From assembly GCF_010731815.2 (NCBI RefSeq), contig NZ_AP022593.1, forward strand, positions 5,394,001-5,458,000: 64,000 nt of DNA. Reading direction: 5' to 3'. Shown here in pieces: positions 54,125 through 64,000 of this stretch (the first letter of the stretch is position 1; each line of letters opens with the position of its first letter). The translations under genes were made by a program, and so were the position numbers. Under the pieces are notes generated by a model, which saw only the letters and a program-made list of their open reading frames with translations, made no database searches and was not told where the DNA came from. This DNA is from Mycolicibacterium arabiense (GTDB lineage Bacteria; Actinomycetota; Actinomycetes; Mycobacteriales; Mycobacteriaceae).

Positions 54125-54793
54125 GTGCGGCTCGTCATTGCTCAATGCACCGTCGACTACGTCGGACGGCTCACCGCCCACCTTCCCTCGGCGCGGCGGC
54201 TGCTGCTGTTCAAGGCCGACGGGTCGGTCAGCGTGCACGCCGACGACCGCGCGTACAAGCCGCTGAACTGGATGAGCCCGCCGTGCTGGGTCACCGAGGA
54301 GAGCGGCGACCCGCTGGTGTGGGTCGTGGAGAACAAGGCGGGCGAACAGCTGCGCATCACGGTCGAGGACGTCGAACACGACTCGTCGCACGAACTGGGC
54401 GTGGACCCGGGCCTGGTGAAGGACGGCGTCGAGGCGCACCTGCAGGAGCTGCTCGCCGAGCACGTAGAGCTGCTCGGCGTCGGCTACACGCTGGTGCGGC
54501 GCGAGTACATGACGGCGATCGGACCGGTGGACCTGATGTGTCGTGACGAGCTGGGCCGGTCGGTGGCCGTCGAGATCAAGCGGCGCGGCGAGATCGACGG
54601 CGTCGAGCAGCTCACCCGCTACCTCGACCTGCTCAACCGCGACACCCTGCTGGCGCCGGTGAGTGGCGTGTTCGCCGCCCAGCAGATCAAGCCGCAGGCC
54701 CGGACCCTGGCCGCTGATCGCGGGATTCGTTGCGTGACATTGGATTACGATGAGATGCGCGGGCTCGACAGTAGCGAGTTCCGGCTGTTCTGA
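54125..54793 (+). CDS. nucS: Mismatch-specific endonuclease NucS/EndoMS
   Basis: This 222-residue nuclease takes the place of MutSL mismatch repair in actinobacteria. The N-terminal DNA-binding dimer domain starts [16 protein letters not shown]. The C-terminal RecB-like nuclease carries [24 protein letters not shown] (catalytic Asp and E-x-K) and [11 protein letters not shown]. It ends with a beta-clamp-binding-like tail (SSEFRLF). The GTG start was chosen by family N-terminus. Confidence 0.95.
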   Translation: MRLVIAQCTVDYVGRLTAHLPSARRLLLFKADGSVSVHADDRAYKPLNWMSPPCWVTEESGDPLVWVVENKAGEQLRITVEDVEHDSSHELGVDPGLVKDGVEAHLQELLAEHVELLGVGYTLVRREYMTAIGPVDLMCRDELGRSVAVEIKRRGEIDGVEQLTRYLDLLNRDTLLAPVSGVFAAQQIKPQARTLAADRGIRCVTLDYDEMRGLDSSEFRLF

Positions 54794-54798
54794 GGGCT

Positions 54799-54804
54799 TA
54801 CACT
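54799..54804 (+). promoter_or_regulatory. Candidate -10 (TACACT) of the 98-residue gene
   Basis: TACACT lies 7 nt before the ATG at 54812, allowing transcription separate from nucS. Confidence 0.4.
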
Positions 54805-54811
54805 CGAGGGC

Positions 54812-55108
54812 ATGCCCAGGCGTCGCCCTCCTCCGCGGCGCAGGCCGCCGTTGCCGCCCGCCGTGAGCCAGCGGCGCGTCGAGGTAGGGCCGGACGGATA
54901 CGACTACGAGGTACGGCCGGTCGCGGGGAGCAGGGCGACGAAGACCTACCGGTGCCCGGGCTGCGACCACGAGATCAGAGCGGGCGTCGCGCACGTCGTC
55001 GTGTGGCCCGCAGACGCGGGGGAGTCGGCGGTCGACGACCGCAGGCACTGGCACACACCGTGCTGGGCCAACAGGATGACGCGCAACCCGACGCGAAAGT
55101 GGTCCTGA
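54812..55108 (+). CDS. Conserved small protein with C-x2-C / H-x2-C motif (Rv1322-like)
   Basis: This 98-residue protein has a very basic Pro/Arg-rich N-terminus (RRRPPPRRRPPLPP) and a compact C-terminal domain with YRCPGCDHEI and RRHWHTPCW, which together could bind one zinc. Length and position equal those of Rv1322 as remembered. Function unknown; the basic tail suggests nucleic acid contact. Confidence 0.8.
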   Translation: MPRRRPPPRRRPPLPPAVSQRRVEVGPDGYDYEVRPVAGSRATKTYRCPGCDHEIRAGVAHVVVWPADAGESAVDDRRHWHTPCWANRMTRNPTRKWS

Positions 55109-55127
55109 GGACTGGTGGGTCCGAAGG

Positions 55128-55604
55128 TCAGTGAACCTCGGCCGCTGCCGGCTCGACGAGTTCGACCAGCACGCCGCCCGCATCCTTGGGGTGGATGAAG
55201 TTGATGCGCGAGTTCAAGGTACCCCGGCGCGGCGCGTCGTAGAGCAACCGGATGCCCTGCTCGCGCAGCCGCTCGGTGAGCGCGTCGATGTCGCTGACGC
55301 GGTAGGCGAACTGCTGCAGGCCGGGGCCGCGCTTGTCGATGAACTTCGCGATGGTCGACGTCTCGTCGAGTGCCGCCATCAGCTGGACCTGGGAGCTGCC
55401 CTTGGGGGCGCCGCGCACTGCGAGCATCGCCTCCCGAATGCCCTGGTCCTCGTTGACCTCCTCGTGCAGGACGATCATGCCGAGGTGGTCGTGGTACCAC
55501 TTGATCGCGGCGTCGAGGTCGGGGACCGCAATGCCGACGTGATCGATCGCCGTCACCAGCGCGCTCGCCAATGCTGGTCGGGCGTCTACGTGTTCGGTGG
55601 TCAT
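55128..55604 (-). CDS. Methylmalonyl-CoA epimerase
   Basis: This VOC-fold protein has 158 residues from ATG 55604. Metal ligands are likely His in AIDHVGIAVPDLDAAIKWY, His in FIHPKDAGG and Glu in VLVELVEP. The LRGAPKG-like VRGAPKGSSQVQLM and GPGLQQFAYRV segments fit epimerases. It interconverts (R)- and (S)-methylmalonyl-CoA for the B12-dependent mutase of propionate metabolism; pduO at 37 kb supplies the cofactor form. It corresponds to Rv1322A and is divergent from fadA4. Confidence 0.9.
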   Translation of the reverse strand: MTTEHVDARPALASALVTAIDHVGIAVPDLDAAIKWYHDHLGMIVLHEEVNEDQGIREAMLAVRGAPKGSSQVQLMAALDETSTIAKFIDKRGPGLQQFAYRVSDIDALTERLREQGIRLLYDAPRRGTLNSRINFIHPKDAGGVLVELVEPAAAEVH

Positions 55605-55610
55605 GTCGTA

Positions 55611-55616
55611 ACGGTA
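55611..55616 (-). promoter_or_regulatory. Candidate -10 (TACCGT) of the epimerase gene
   Basis: On the minus strand TACCGT lies 6 nt before the ATG at 55604, again the leaderless arrangement. Confidence 0.45.
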
Positions 55617-55702
55617 ACCTTTACGGGAATGTTTGCGGAATGTGTGATAGGCCACACAGTTCCCATTCGAGTGTCTAGTCAAACGTCTCGTGGAGGTACT
55701 CA

Positions 55703-56884
55703 ATGACGACATCGGTGATCGTTGCCGGAGCCCGTACTCCGGTCGGCAAGCTCATGGGATCGCTCAAGGACTTCTCCGGAAGTGATCTGGGTGCCGTCGC
55801 CATCAAGGGGGCGCTGCAGCGCGCGGGTGTGCCCGCGTCGGCCGTCGAGTACGTGATCATGGGTCAGGTGCTGACCGCCGGTGCAGGTCAGATGCCCGCC
55901 CGCCAGGCGGCCGTCGCCGCGGGCATCGGCTGGGACGTCCCGTCGCTGACCATCAACAAGATGTGCCTGTCGGGCATCGACGCGATCGCGCTGGCCGATC
56001 AGCTGATCCGCGCCGGTGAGTTCGACGTCGTCGTCGCCGGTGGCCAGGAGTCGATGAGCAAGGCCCCGCACCTGCTGATGGACAGCCGCTCGGGCTACAA
56101 GTACGGCGACGTGACGGTTCTCGACCACATGGCCTACGACGGCCTGCACGACGTGTTCACCGATCAGCCGATGGGCGCGCTCACCGAGCAGCGCAACGAC
56201 GTCGACCAGTTCACCCGCGCCGAGCAGGACGAGTTCGCCGCGCGCTCGCACCGGCTGGCTGCAGCCGCGTGGAAGGACGGCGTGTTCGCCGACGAGGTCG
56301 TGCCGGTCTCGATCCCGCAGCGCAAGGGCGATCCGATCGAGTTCACCGAGGACGAGGGCATCCGCGCCAACACGACCGCCGAGTCGCTGGCGGGCCTGAA
56401 GCCGGCGTTCCGCAAGGACGGCACCATCACAGCGGGCTCGGCGTCGCAGATCTCCGACGGTGCCTGCGCCGTAGTCGTGATGAACAAGGCCAAGGCCGAG
56501 GAACTCGGGCTCGAGTGGCTCGTCGAGATCGGTGCACACGGCGTGGTCGCCGGTCCGGACTCCACGCTTCAGAGCCAGCCCGCCAACGCGATCAAGAAGG
56601 CGATCGCCAGGGAGGGCATCTCCGTCGACCAGCTCGACGTCATCGAGATCAACGAGGCGTTCGCCGCCGTGGGGCTGGCCTCGGCCCGCGAACTCGGCAT
56701 CGACCCGGACCAGGCCAACACGAGCGGTGGGGCCATCGCCATCGGCCACCCGATCGGGATGTCCGGTGCCCGGATCACGCTGCACGCCGCGCTCGAACTG
56801 GCCCAGAAGGGCTCGGGTTACGCGGTGGCTGCACTGTGTGGCGCGGGCGGCCAGGGCGACGCGCTGATCCTGCGCAGGCCCTGA
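55703..56884 (+). CDS. fadA4: Acetyl-CoA acetyltransferase (thiolase)
   Basis: This 393-residue biosynthetic-type thiolase has acyl-accepting Cys88 in [21 protein letters not shown], catalytic His in [14 protein letters not shown] and the second Cys in [12 protein letters not shown]. It condenses or cleaves acetoacetyl-CoA. GGAGG lies before the ATG. It is orthologous by position to Rv1323 (fadA4). Confidence 0.95.
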   Translation: MTTSVIVAGARTPVGKLMGSLKDFSGSDLGAVAIKGALQRAGVPASAVEYVIMGQVLTAGAGQMPARQAAVAAGIGWDVPSLTINKMCLSGIDAIALADQLIRAGEFDVVVAGGQESMSKAPHLLMDSRSGYKYGDVTVLDHMAYDGLHDVFTDQPMGALTEQRNDVDQFTRAEQDEFAARSHRLAAAAWKDGVFADEVVPVSIPQRKGDPIEFTEDEGIRANTTAESLAGLKPAFRKDGTITAGSASQISDGACAVVVMNKAKAEELGLEWLVEIGAHGVVAGPDSTLQSQPANAIKKAIAREGISVDQLDVIEINEAFAAVGLASARELGIDPDQANTSGGAIAIGHPIGMSGARITLHAALELAQKGSGYAVAALCGAGGQGDALILRRP

Positions 56885-56959
56885 CTCCGACGGGTCGCAA
56901 GACCCGGCCCGGCGAACGACAACGACGCCGTGTAGTAGCTGGCGTCGTCGTCGGGCACA

Positions 56960-57340
56960 ATGGCGGCCATGGCAAACCAAGCCGGTGTTCGGCGCAGAAC
57001 AGGCAAAGCCGCGAGCTGGTTCCGACTGATCGCGTTCGCGGAGGCGCTCAGCTGGGCGGGCCTGCTGATCGGGATGTACTTCAAGTATCTCGGGTCACCG
57101 CGTACCGAGATCGGCGTCAAGATCTTCGGTCCGATCCACGGTGGGGTGTTCGTCGCGTTCGTCGTGGCGGCCGTACTGGTCGGAATCGCGCACCGCTGGG
57201 GCGTGTGGACGTGGATCCTCGCATTGCTGGGCAGCATCGTCCCGCTGGGTAGTGTGATCTTCGTCATGTGGGCCGACCGCACGGGCAGGATGAGCCCCGT
57301 CGCGGGCACGAAGACCACGTCGGTCCCTCAATCGACCTGA
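56960..57340 (+). CDS. DUF3817 membrane protein
   Basis: This 126-residue protein has three membrane helices, with the DUF3817 signature FRLIAFAEALSWAGLLIGMY and KIFGPIHGGVFVAFVVAA. ATG 56960 is used; ATG 56969 is equally possible. The gap after fadA4 holds a weak hairpin (ACGACGCC...GGCGTCGT at 56922-56948). Function unknown; widespread in actinobacteria. Confidence 0.82.
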   Translation: MAAMANQAGVRRRTGKAASWFRLIAFAEALSWAGLLIGMYFKYLGSPRTEIGVKIFGPIHGGVFVAFVVAAVLVGIAHRWGVWTWILALLGSIVPLGSVIFVMWADRTGRMSPVAGTKTTSVPQST

Positions 57341-57365
57341 CGGGCGACGTGCCAGACTTGTACGC

Positions 57366-58259
57366 GTGACACGTCCACGACCTCCCATGGGGCCCGCACT
57401 GGCGGGCGCGATCGATCTCTCGGCGCTCAAGCAGCCACCCCCGTCGGCCGCCGCTCCGGCATCCGGGTCCGCGCCGGCGAGCGCCATCGAGGTGACCGAG
57501 GCGAACTTCGAAGCCGACGTCATCGCCAAGTCGAACCAGGTCCCCGTCGTCGTCCTGCTGTGGACGCCGCGTAGCCCGTCGAGTGTGCAACTCGGCGACG
57601 TGCTCGCCGCATTGGCCGCCGACGACGGCGGCAGGTGGTGGCTGGCAACGGTCAACGTCGACGTCGTCCCGCAGGTCGCCCAGGCGTTCGGCGTCCAAGG
57701 GGTGCCCACGGTCGTGGCAGTGGCTGCGGGACAACCACTGTCGAGCTTCCAAGGCTCGCAACCGCCCGAGCAGTTGAGGCGGTGGGTCGATTCGCTACTC
57801 GAGGCGACGGCGGGCAAGCTCGCAGGCGGTGCCGGTGAGGACGAGGTCGTCGATCCCGAGGTCGAGCAGGCCCGCGCCCACCTCGACGCCGGTGACTTCG
57901 ACGCGGCGCTCGCCGCCTATCAGGCCGTCCTCGATGCCAAGCCCAATCACGAGGAGGCCCGCGGCGCGGTCCGGCAGATCGCCTTCCTGCAGCGCGCGAC
58001 GACTCAGCCGCAAGACGCCGTGGCCCGCGCGCAGGCAGCGCCCGACGACCTCGACGCCGCATTCGCGGCCGCCGACGTCGAAGTGCTGCAGCAGGATCCG
58101 GCCGCTGCGTTCAATCGGCTCATCGCCTTGGTGAAGCGCACCGCGGGCGACGACCGAACGAAGGTACGCACCCGACTCGTCGAGCTGTTCGAACTCTTCG
58201 ACCCGGCCGATCCCGACGTCATCGCGGGCAGGCGCAACCTCGCCAACGCGCTGTACTGA
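57366..58259 (+). CDS. Thioredoxin-fold/TPR protein, CnoX (YbbN)-like
   Basis: This 297-residue protein has a thioredoxin domain at about 40-150 (VVVLLWTPRSPSSVQLGDVL, FGVQGVPTVVAV) in which the redox CxxC is replaced by PRSPSS, so it cannot act as a disulfide reductase. TPR-like helical repeats at about 160-297 (AHLDAGDFDAALAAYQAVLD) follow. This layout is that of YbbN/CnoX, a holdase that hands clients to DnaK and GroEL. It corresponds to Rv1324. The start is GTG. Confidence 0.85.
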   Translation: MTRPRPPMGPALAGAIDLSALKQPPPSAAAPASGSAPASAIEVTEANFEADVIAKSNQVPVVVLLWTPRSPSSVQLGDVLAALAADDGGRWWLATVNVDVVPQVAQAFGVQGVPTVVAVAAGQPLSSFQGSQPPEQLRRWVDSLLEATAGKLAGGAGEDEVVDPEVEQARAHLDAGDFDAALAAYQAVLDAKPNHEEARGAVRQIAFLQRATTQPQDAVARAQAAPDDLDAAFAAADVEVLQQDPAAAFNRLIALVKRTAGDDRTKVRTRLVELFELFDPADPDVIAGRRNLANALY

Positions 58260-58268
58260 GCGGCCGGA

Positions 58269-60494
<2,226 letters not shown>

Positions 60495-60499
60495 GTCTG

Positions 60500-62605
60500 T
60501 CATTCCCTCCGCAGCAGGTTGAGGCGCCGATCGGCGGGGATCGACGGCATGTTCAAAACGTGGGCCACGGCTCTGGCCGGATCGAGGCGGACGTAGTTCG
60601 CCTGCCCCCACTGGTATTCGTCACCCGTTATCTCGTCGCGCACCCAGAATCGGTCGTGGTCTGACATGCCCAGTGCGGCCATGTCGAGCCAGACCGTCGA
60701 TTCCTCGGCGCCGAACGGGTTCAGCGTCACGACGACCAGGACGCAGTCCCCGGAGACCGGATCGAACTTGCTGTAGGCAAGCAGTGCGTCGTTGTCCACC
60801 GCATGGAACTTGATGGTGCGCAGCTGACTGAGCGCGGGGTGGAGCCGGCGGATCTCGTTGAGCCGGGTGAGGAAGGGCTCCAGCGATTCGCCTCGGGCCA
60901 CTGCGCCGTCGAAGTCGCGCGGACGCAATTCGTACTTCTCAGAGTTCAGGTACTCCTCACTACCCTCGCGCACCGCTTGGTGCTCGAAGAGTTCGTAACC
61001 GCTGTACACGCCCCACGTCGAACTCATCGTGGCTGCCATCACCGCACGAATGGCGAACATGCCCGGCCCGCCGTACTGCAAACTCTCGTGCAGGATGTCC
61101 GGCGTGTTGGGCCACAGGCTCTGCCGCGCATAGTCGGCGTGCTCGGCGATCTGCTCGCCGAACTCGATGAGTTCCCACTTGGCGGTTCGCCACGTGAAGT
61201 ACGTGTACGACTGCGTGTACCCAAGTTTCGCCAGACCGAACAGGCGGGCCGGCCTGGTAAACGCCTCGGCCAGGAACAGCACGTCGGGATCTTCGTTCTT
61301 GACCTCGCCGATCAGCCATGCCCAGAAGTTCGGCGGCTTGGTGTGCGGGTTGTCGACGCGGAACACCTTCACCCCGTGTGACACCCAGAACCGCACCACG
61401 CGCAGCACCTCGGCGTAGATGCCCGCCGGGTCGTTGTCGAAGTTGATCGGATAGATGTCCTGGTACTTCTTCGGCGGGTTCTCGGCGTAGGCGATGGTGC
61501 CGTCTGGCAGCACGGTGAACCACTCTGGGTGGTCCCCGGCCCACGGGTGATCCGGCGCGCACTGCAGCGCGAGGTCGAGCGCGATTTCCAGGCCCTGGTC
61601 GCGGGCAGCCGCCACGAACGCGTCGAAGTCCTCGATCGTGCCCAGGTCGGGGTGCACGGCGTCGTGGCCGCCCGCGGCGCTGCCGATCGCCCACGGCGAC
61701 CCGACGTCGTCCGGGCCCGCGGTCACGCTGTTGTTGCGGCCCTTGCGGTGCACCTCGCCGATCGGGTGGATCGGTGGGAGGTACACGATGTCGAAGCCCA
61801 TCCTCGCGACCCGCGGCAGCGCATTCACCGCGGTCTTGAAGGTGCCGTGCACCGGGTTGCCATCGGCGTCCCAGCCGCCCGTCGAACGGGGGAAGAACTC
61901 GTACCAGGCACTGAACCTGGCCAGCGGGCGGTCGACCCAGACGCCGTACTGCTCGTCGCGGGTCACGAGTTCCCGCAGCGGGTAGCGGTCCAGCAGGGAG
62001 GTGACCTCCTCGGCAAGCGCCAACCCGGCACGCGTGAGCGGGTCGCCCGGCTCGCGCAGGCGGGTTGCCGCGTCGATCAACGGGAAGCGGTCCTGGCGGG
62101 GGAGACCGGTGGCCGCCCGTTCGAGCAGCTTCGCGCCGATCAGTAGATCGTTGTCGAGTTCGGCCTCACCCTGGCCGGCGTCGAGCTTGGCGACGACCGC
62201 CTTGCGCCAGGTGGCGATGGGGTCGCCCCACCCGTCGACGCGGAAGGTCCACAGGCCCACGGCGTCGGGCACGAACTGGCCGTAGAAGACGTCGGGCTCC
62301 TCACCCGTGCGCATCGGCAGGTTCTGCGGCTTGACCCTGGGTGCCGGGTTGACCACGTCTTCGATGGGGACGGGTTCGGCCTCGGTGGGCCGGATGCCTG
62401 CCGGCGGCGTGGCCAGCTGAGGGTAGGACGTGCCGTGGTAGCGGACGACGAGCGTGGCCGCGACGACGTCGTGCCCCTCCCGCCACACCGTGGCCCGAAC
62501 CGGCACCACCTCTCCGACCACGGCCTTCGCCGGATACCGTCCACCCGAAACCACGGGCGCGACGTCATCGATCCCGATACGACCGGCCACCACCGAACTC
62601 CTCAC
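60500..62605 (-). CDS. glgE: Alpha-1,4-glucan:maltose-1-phosphate maltosyltransferase
   Basis: This 701-residue GH13_3 enzyme extends alpha-glucan with maltose units from maltose-1-phosphate. N-terminal domain [14 protein letters not shown] [40 protein letters not shown], catalytic Asp in [16 protein letters not shown] and Glu in FLAEAFTRP are present. The C-terminus is [18 protein letters not shown]. The GlgE pathway (TreS-Pep2-GlgE-GlgB) is a validated synthetic-lethal target in M. tuberculosis. It is upstream of, and coupled to, glgB. Confidence 0.97.
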   Translation of the reverse strand: MRSSVVAGRIGIDDVAPVVSGGRYPAKAVVGEVVPVRATVWREGHDVVAATLVVRYHGTSYPQLATPPAGIRPTEAEPVPIEDVVNPAPRVKPQNLPMRTGEEPDVFYGQFVPDAVGLWTFRVDGWGDPIATWRKAVVAKLDAGQGEAELDNDLLIGAKLLERAATGLPRQDRFPLIDAATRLREPGDPLTRAGLALAEEVTSLLDRYPLRELVTRDEQYGVWVDRPLARFSAWYEFFPRSTGGWDADGNPVHGTFKTAVNALPRVARMGFDIVYLPPIHPIGEVHRKGRNNSVTAGPDDVGSPWAIGSAAGGHDAVHPDLGTIEDFDAFVAAARDQGLEIALDLALQCAPDHPWAGDHPEWFTVLPDGTIAYAENPPKKYQDIYPINFDNDPAGIYAEVLRVVRFWVSHGVKVFRVDNPHTKPPNFWAWLIGEVKNEDPDVLFLAEAFTRPARLFGLAKLGYTQSYTYFTWRTAKWELIEFGEQIAEHADYARQSLWPNTPDILHESLQYGGPGMFAIRAVMAATMSSTWGVYSGYELFEHQAVREGSEEYLNSEKYELRPRDFDGAVARGESLEPFLTRLNEIRRLHPALSQLRTIKFHAVDNDALLAYSKFDPVSGDCVLVVVTLNPFGAEESTVWLDMAALGMSDHDRFWVRDEITGDEYQWGQANYVRLDPARAVAHVLNMPSIPADRRLNLLRRE

Positions 62606-62745
62606 ATTGGCGCGACGCGTAATGGTCGCGCGGTGTCATCTGTTTCGTTTCAGCCTCGTCGCGCTCTATACCCACCGTAGTGTCCGACTCAACCCCTCGC
62701 GCGTGACGAGTAGTTCAGCCCACAGTGGCGAACGACGATCAGCAG

Positions 62746-62751
62746 TAAGGT
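62746..62751 (+). promoter_or_regulatory. Candidate -10 (TAAGGT) of glgP
   Basis: TAAGGT lies 8 nt before the glgP GTG, in the 154-nt gap divergent from glgE. Nothing else recognisable lies in that gap. Confidence 0.45.
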
Positions 62752-62759
62752 GAGATCGC

Positions 62760-64000
62760 GTGAAAGCACTTCGTCGGTTCACCGTCCGTGCCCACCTCCC
62801 GCAGCGTCTCGAGGCGCTCGAGCGACTGTCGGTCAACCTGCGCTGGTCGTGGGACAAACCCACCCAGGATCTGTTCGCGAGCATCGATCCCGAACTCTGG
62901 GGCCACGTCGAAGCGGACCCCGTGGCGCTGTTGGGAGCGGTCAGTCCCAAGCGGCTCGACGAACTCGCGGTCGACGACTCGTTCCTGAGCCGACTCGACC
63001 ACCTGGCGGCCGATCTCGACGACTACCTGCAGCGGCCCATGTGGTATCAGGAGCGGATCGCCGCCGGTGAGGAGCTACCGACCGGAATCGCCTACTTCTC
63101 CATGGAATTCGGCGTCGCGGAGGTGCTGCCGAACTACTCCGGCGGGCTCGGAATCCTGGCCGGCGACCATCTGAAGTCCGCGTCGGACCTCGGCCTGCCG
63201 CTCATCGCGGTCGGCCTGTACTACCGCTCCGGCTACTTCCGGCAGTCGCTGACCGCCGACGGTTGGCAGCACGAGAACTACCCGTCGCTGGATCCCCAGG
63301 GGTTGCCGCTGCGACTGCTCACCGACGAGGACGGGGAGCCGGTCCTGGTACGACTGGCGATGCCCGACTCGGCGGAACTCAACGCACGCGTGTGGGTCGC
63401 CCAGGTCGGCCGGATCCCGTTGCTGCTGCTGGATTCCGACACTCCCGAGACCGACCACGAGCTGCGTGGCGTCACCGACCGGCTCTACGGCGGTGACCAG
63501 GAGCACCGGATCCAGCAGGAGATCCTGGCCGGCATCGGCGGCGTCCGGGCGATCCGCGCGTTCACGCGGGTGGAGAGTCTGCCCGAACCGCAGGTGTTCC
63601 ACATGAACGAGGGTCACGCCGGCTTCCTGGGCATCGAGCGGATCCGTGAGCTCGTCACCGACGGCGGCCTGGACTTCGACACCGCACTGGCCGTAGTGCG
63701 CTCCTCGACGGTGTTCACCACCCACACCCCCGTGCCCGCGGGCATCGACCGGTTCCCGGTGGACCTCGTGGAGCAGTACTTCGGTGCGCCTTCCGACGAG
63801 CCGTCGGGCGCGGATTCCGAACTGCTGCCTGGTCTTCCGCTGGAACGCATCGTCGCTTTCGGCGCGGAGGACGACCCGTCGAAGTTCAACATGGCCTACA
63901 TGGGGTTGCGGCTGGCGCAACGCGCCAACGGCGTATCGCTGCTGCACGGCCGGGTCAGCCGGGGCATGTTCAATGAGCTCTGGAACGGCTTCGACACCGA
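62760..64000 (+). CDS. glgP: Alpha-glucan phosphorylase, 3' truncated by window end
   Basis: GTG 62760 opens a frame that remains open to the window end (413 codons seen). Features of the short GT35 phosphorylase family are LRWSWDKPTQDLFASIDPEL, IAYFSMEFGVAEVLPNYSGG, GILAGDHLKSASDLGLPLI, HMNEGHAGFLGIERI and TTHTPVPAGIDRF. The C-terminal half with the PLP lysine lies outside. It degrades alpha-1,4-glucan to glucose-1-phosphate, opposing glgE-glgB. Confidence 0.95.
   Translation, partial: MKALRRFTVRAHLPQRLEALERLSVNLRWSWDKPTQDLFASIDPELWGHVEADPVALLGAVSPKRLDELAVDDSFLSRLDHLAADLDDYLQRPMWYQERIAAGEELPTGIAYFSMEFGVAEVLPNYSGGLGILAGDHLKSASDLGLPLIAVGLYYRSGYFRQSLTADGWQHENYPSLDPQGLPLRLLTDEDGEPVLVRLAMPDSAELNARVWVAQVGRIPLLLLDSDTPETDHELRGVTDRLYGGDQEHRIQQEILAGIGGVRAIRAFTRVESLPEPQVFHMNEGHAGFLGIERIRELVTDGGLDFDTALAVVRSSTVFTTHTPVPAGIDRFPVDLVEQYFGAPSDEPSGADSELLPGLPLERIVAFGAEDDPSKFNMAYMGLRLAQRANGVSLLHGRVSRGMFNELWNGFDT

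Noticed and set aside
56885..56959. Terminator after fadA4
   Set aside because: The ACGACGCC/GGCGTCGT hairpin has an 11-nt loop and no U-tract; too weak to call.

Overview
The window is chromosomal DNA of a rapidly growing mycobacterium (Mycolicibacterium type). The evidence is high GC with many GTG starts, a 16S rRNA with the short helix-18 form, and a backbone that follows the M. tuberculosis order argS (Rv1292) to glgP (Rv1328). This includes the rRNA operon between murA and ogt, the fused b-delta ATP synthase subunit, the AdaA-AlkA fusion, NucS and GlgE. The Rv numbers are remembered family and synteny matches, not search results. No insertion sequence, prophage or CRISPR array is visible.

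Layout. (1) 1-11.3 kb is an accessory block: a nitronate monooxygenase cut by the window edge, the TrcR/TrcS-like two-component system, a second sensor/regulator pair followed by a DUF4097 membrane protein, a DoxX-like protein, a VOC protein, an SOS-type 13E12 HNH gene, two flavin/F420-type enzymes, a secreted glutaminyl cyclase and tRNA-Arg(CCG). (2) 11.4-20.4 kb holds argS-lysA-hom-thrC-thrB (arginyl-tRNA charging, lysine and threonine synthesis) and rho, with a long Asn/Gln-rich insert. (3) 20.4-24.1 kb is an insertion relative to the M. tuberculosis order: a VOC-PadR operon with a 16-bp palindromic operator, then TetR and FadD1. (4) 24.2-28.4 kb holds rpmE, prfA, prmC, tsaC and wecA. (5) 28.6-37.1 kb is the complete ATP synthase operon atpI-B-E-F-FH-A-G-D-C plus a DUF2550 protein. 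(6) 37.1-44.7 kb holds pduO, murA and an rrn operon with promoters, NusA-binding leader, processing stems and a strong terminator. (7) 44.7-46.7 kb is the alkylation repair pair ogt/adaA-alkA. (8) 46.8-52.4 kb is a second insertion: cytochrome P450, a ThiF-nitroreductase fusion, an orphan pair of palindromes, TetR, an unknown protein and a small secreted protein. (9) 52.4-58.3 kb holds a membrane adenylate cyclase, nucS, small conserved genes, methylmalonyl-CoA epimerase, fadA4 and a CnoX-like thioredoxin-TPR protein. (10) 58.3-64.0 kb is the alpha-glucan cluster glgE-glgB with divergent glgP cut by the window end.

The most unusual items are: the tightly coupled P450/ThiF-nitroreductase pair with nearby orphan TetR-type palindromes; the NarL-type sensor/regulator/DUF4097 cluster stacked on TrcRS; the LexA-like box lying on the start codon of the HNH gene; the palindrome over the promoter of the VOC-PadR operon; a paired U18/A917 change in the 16S central pseudoknot; and at least twelve genes whose TAnnnT hexamer lies 6-8 nt before the start codon, the pattern expected of leaderless mRNAs.
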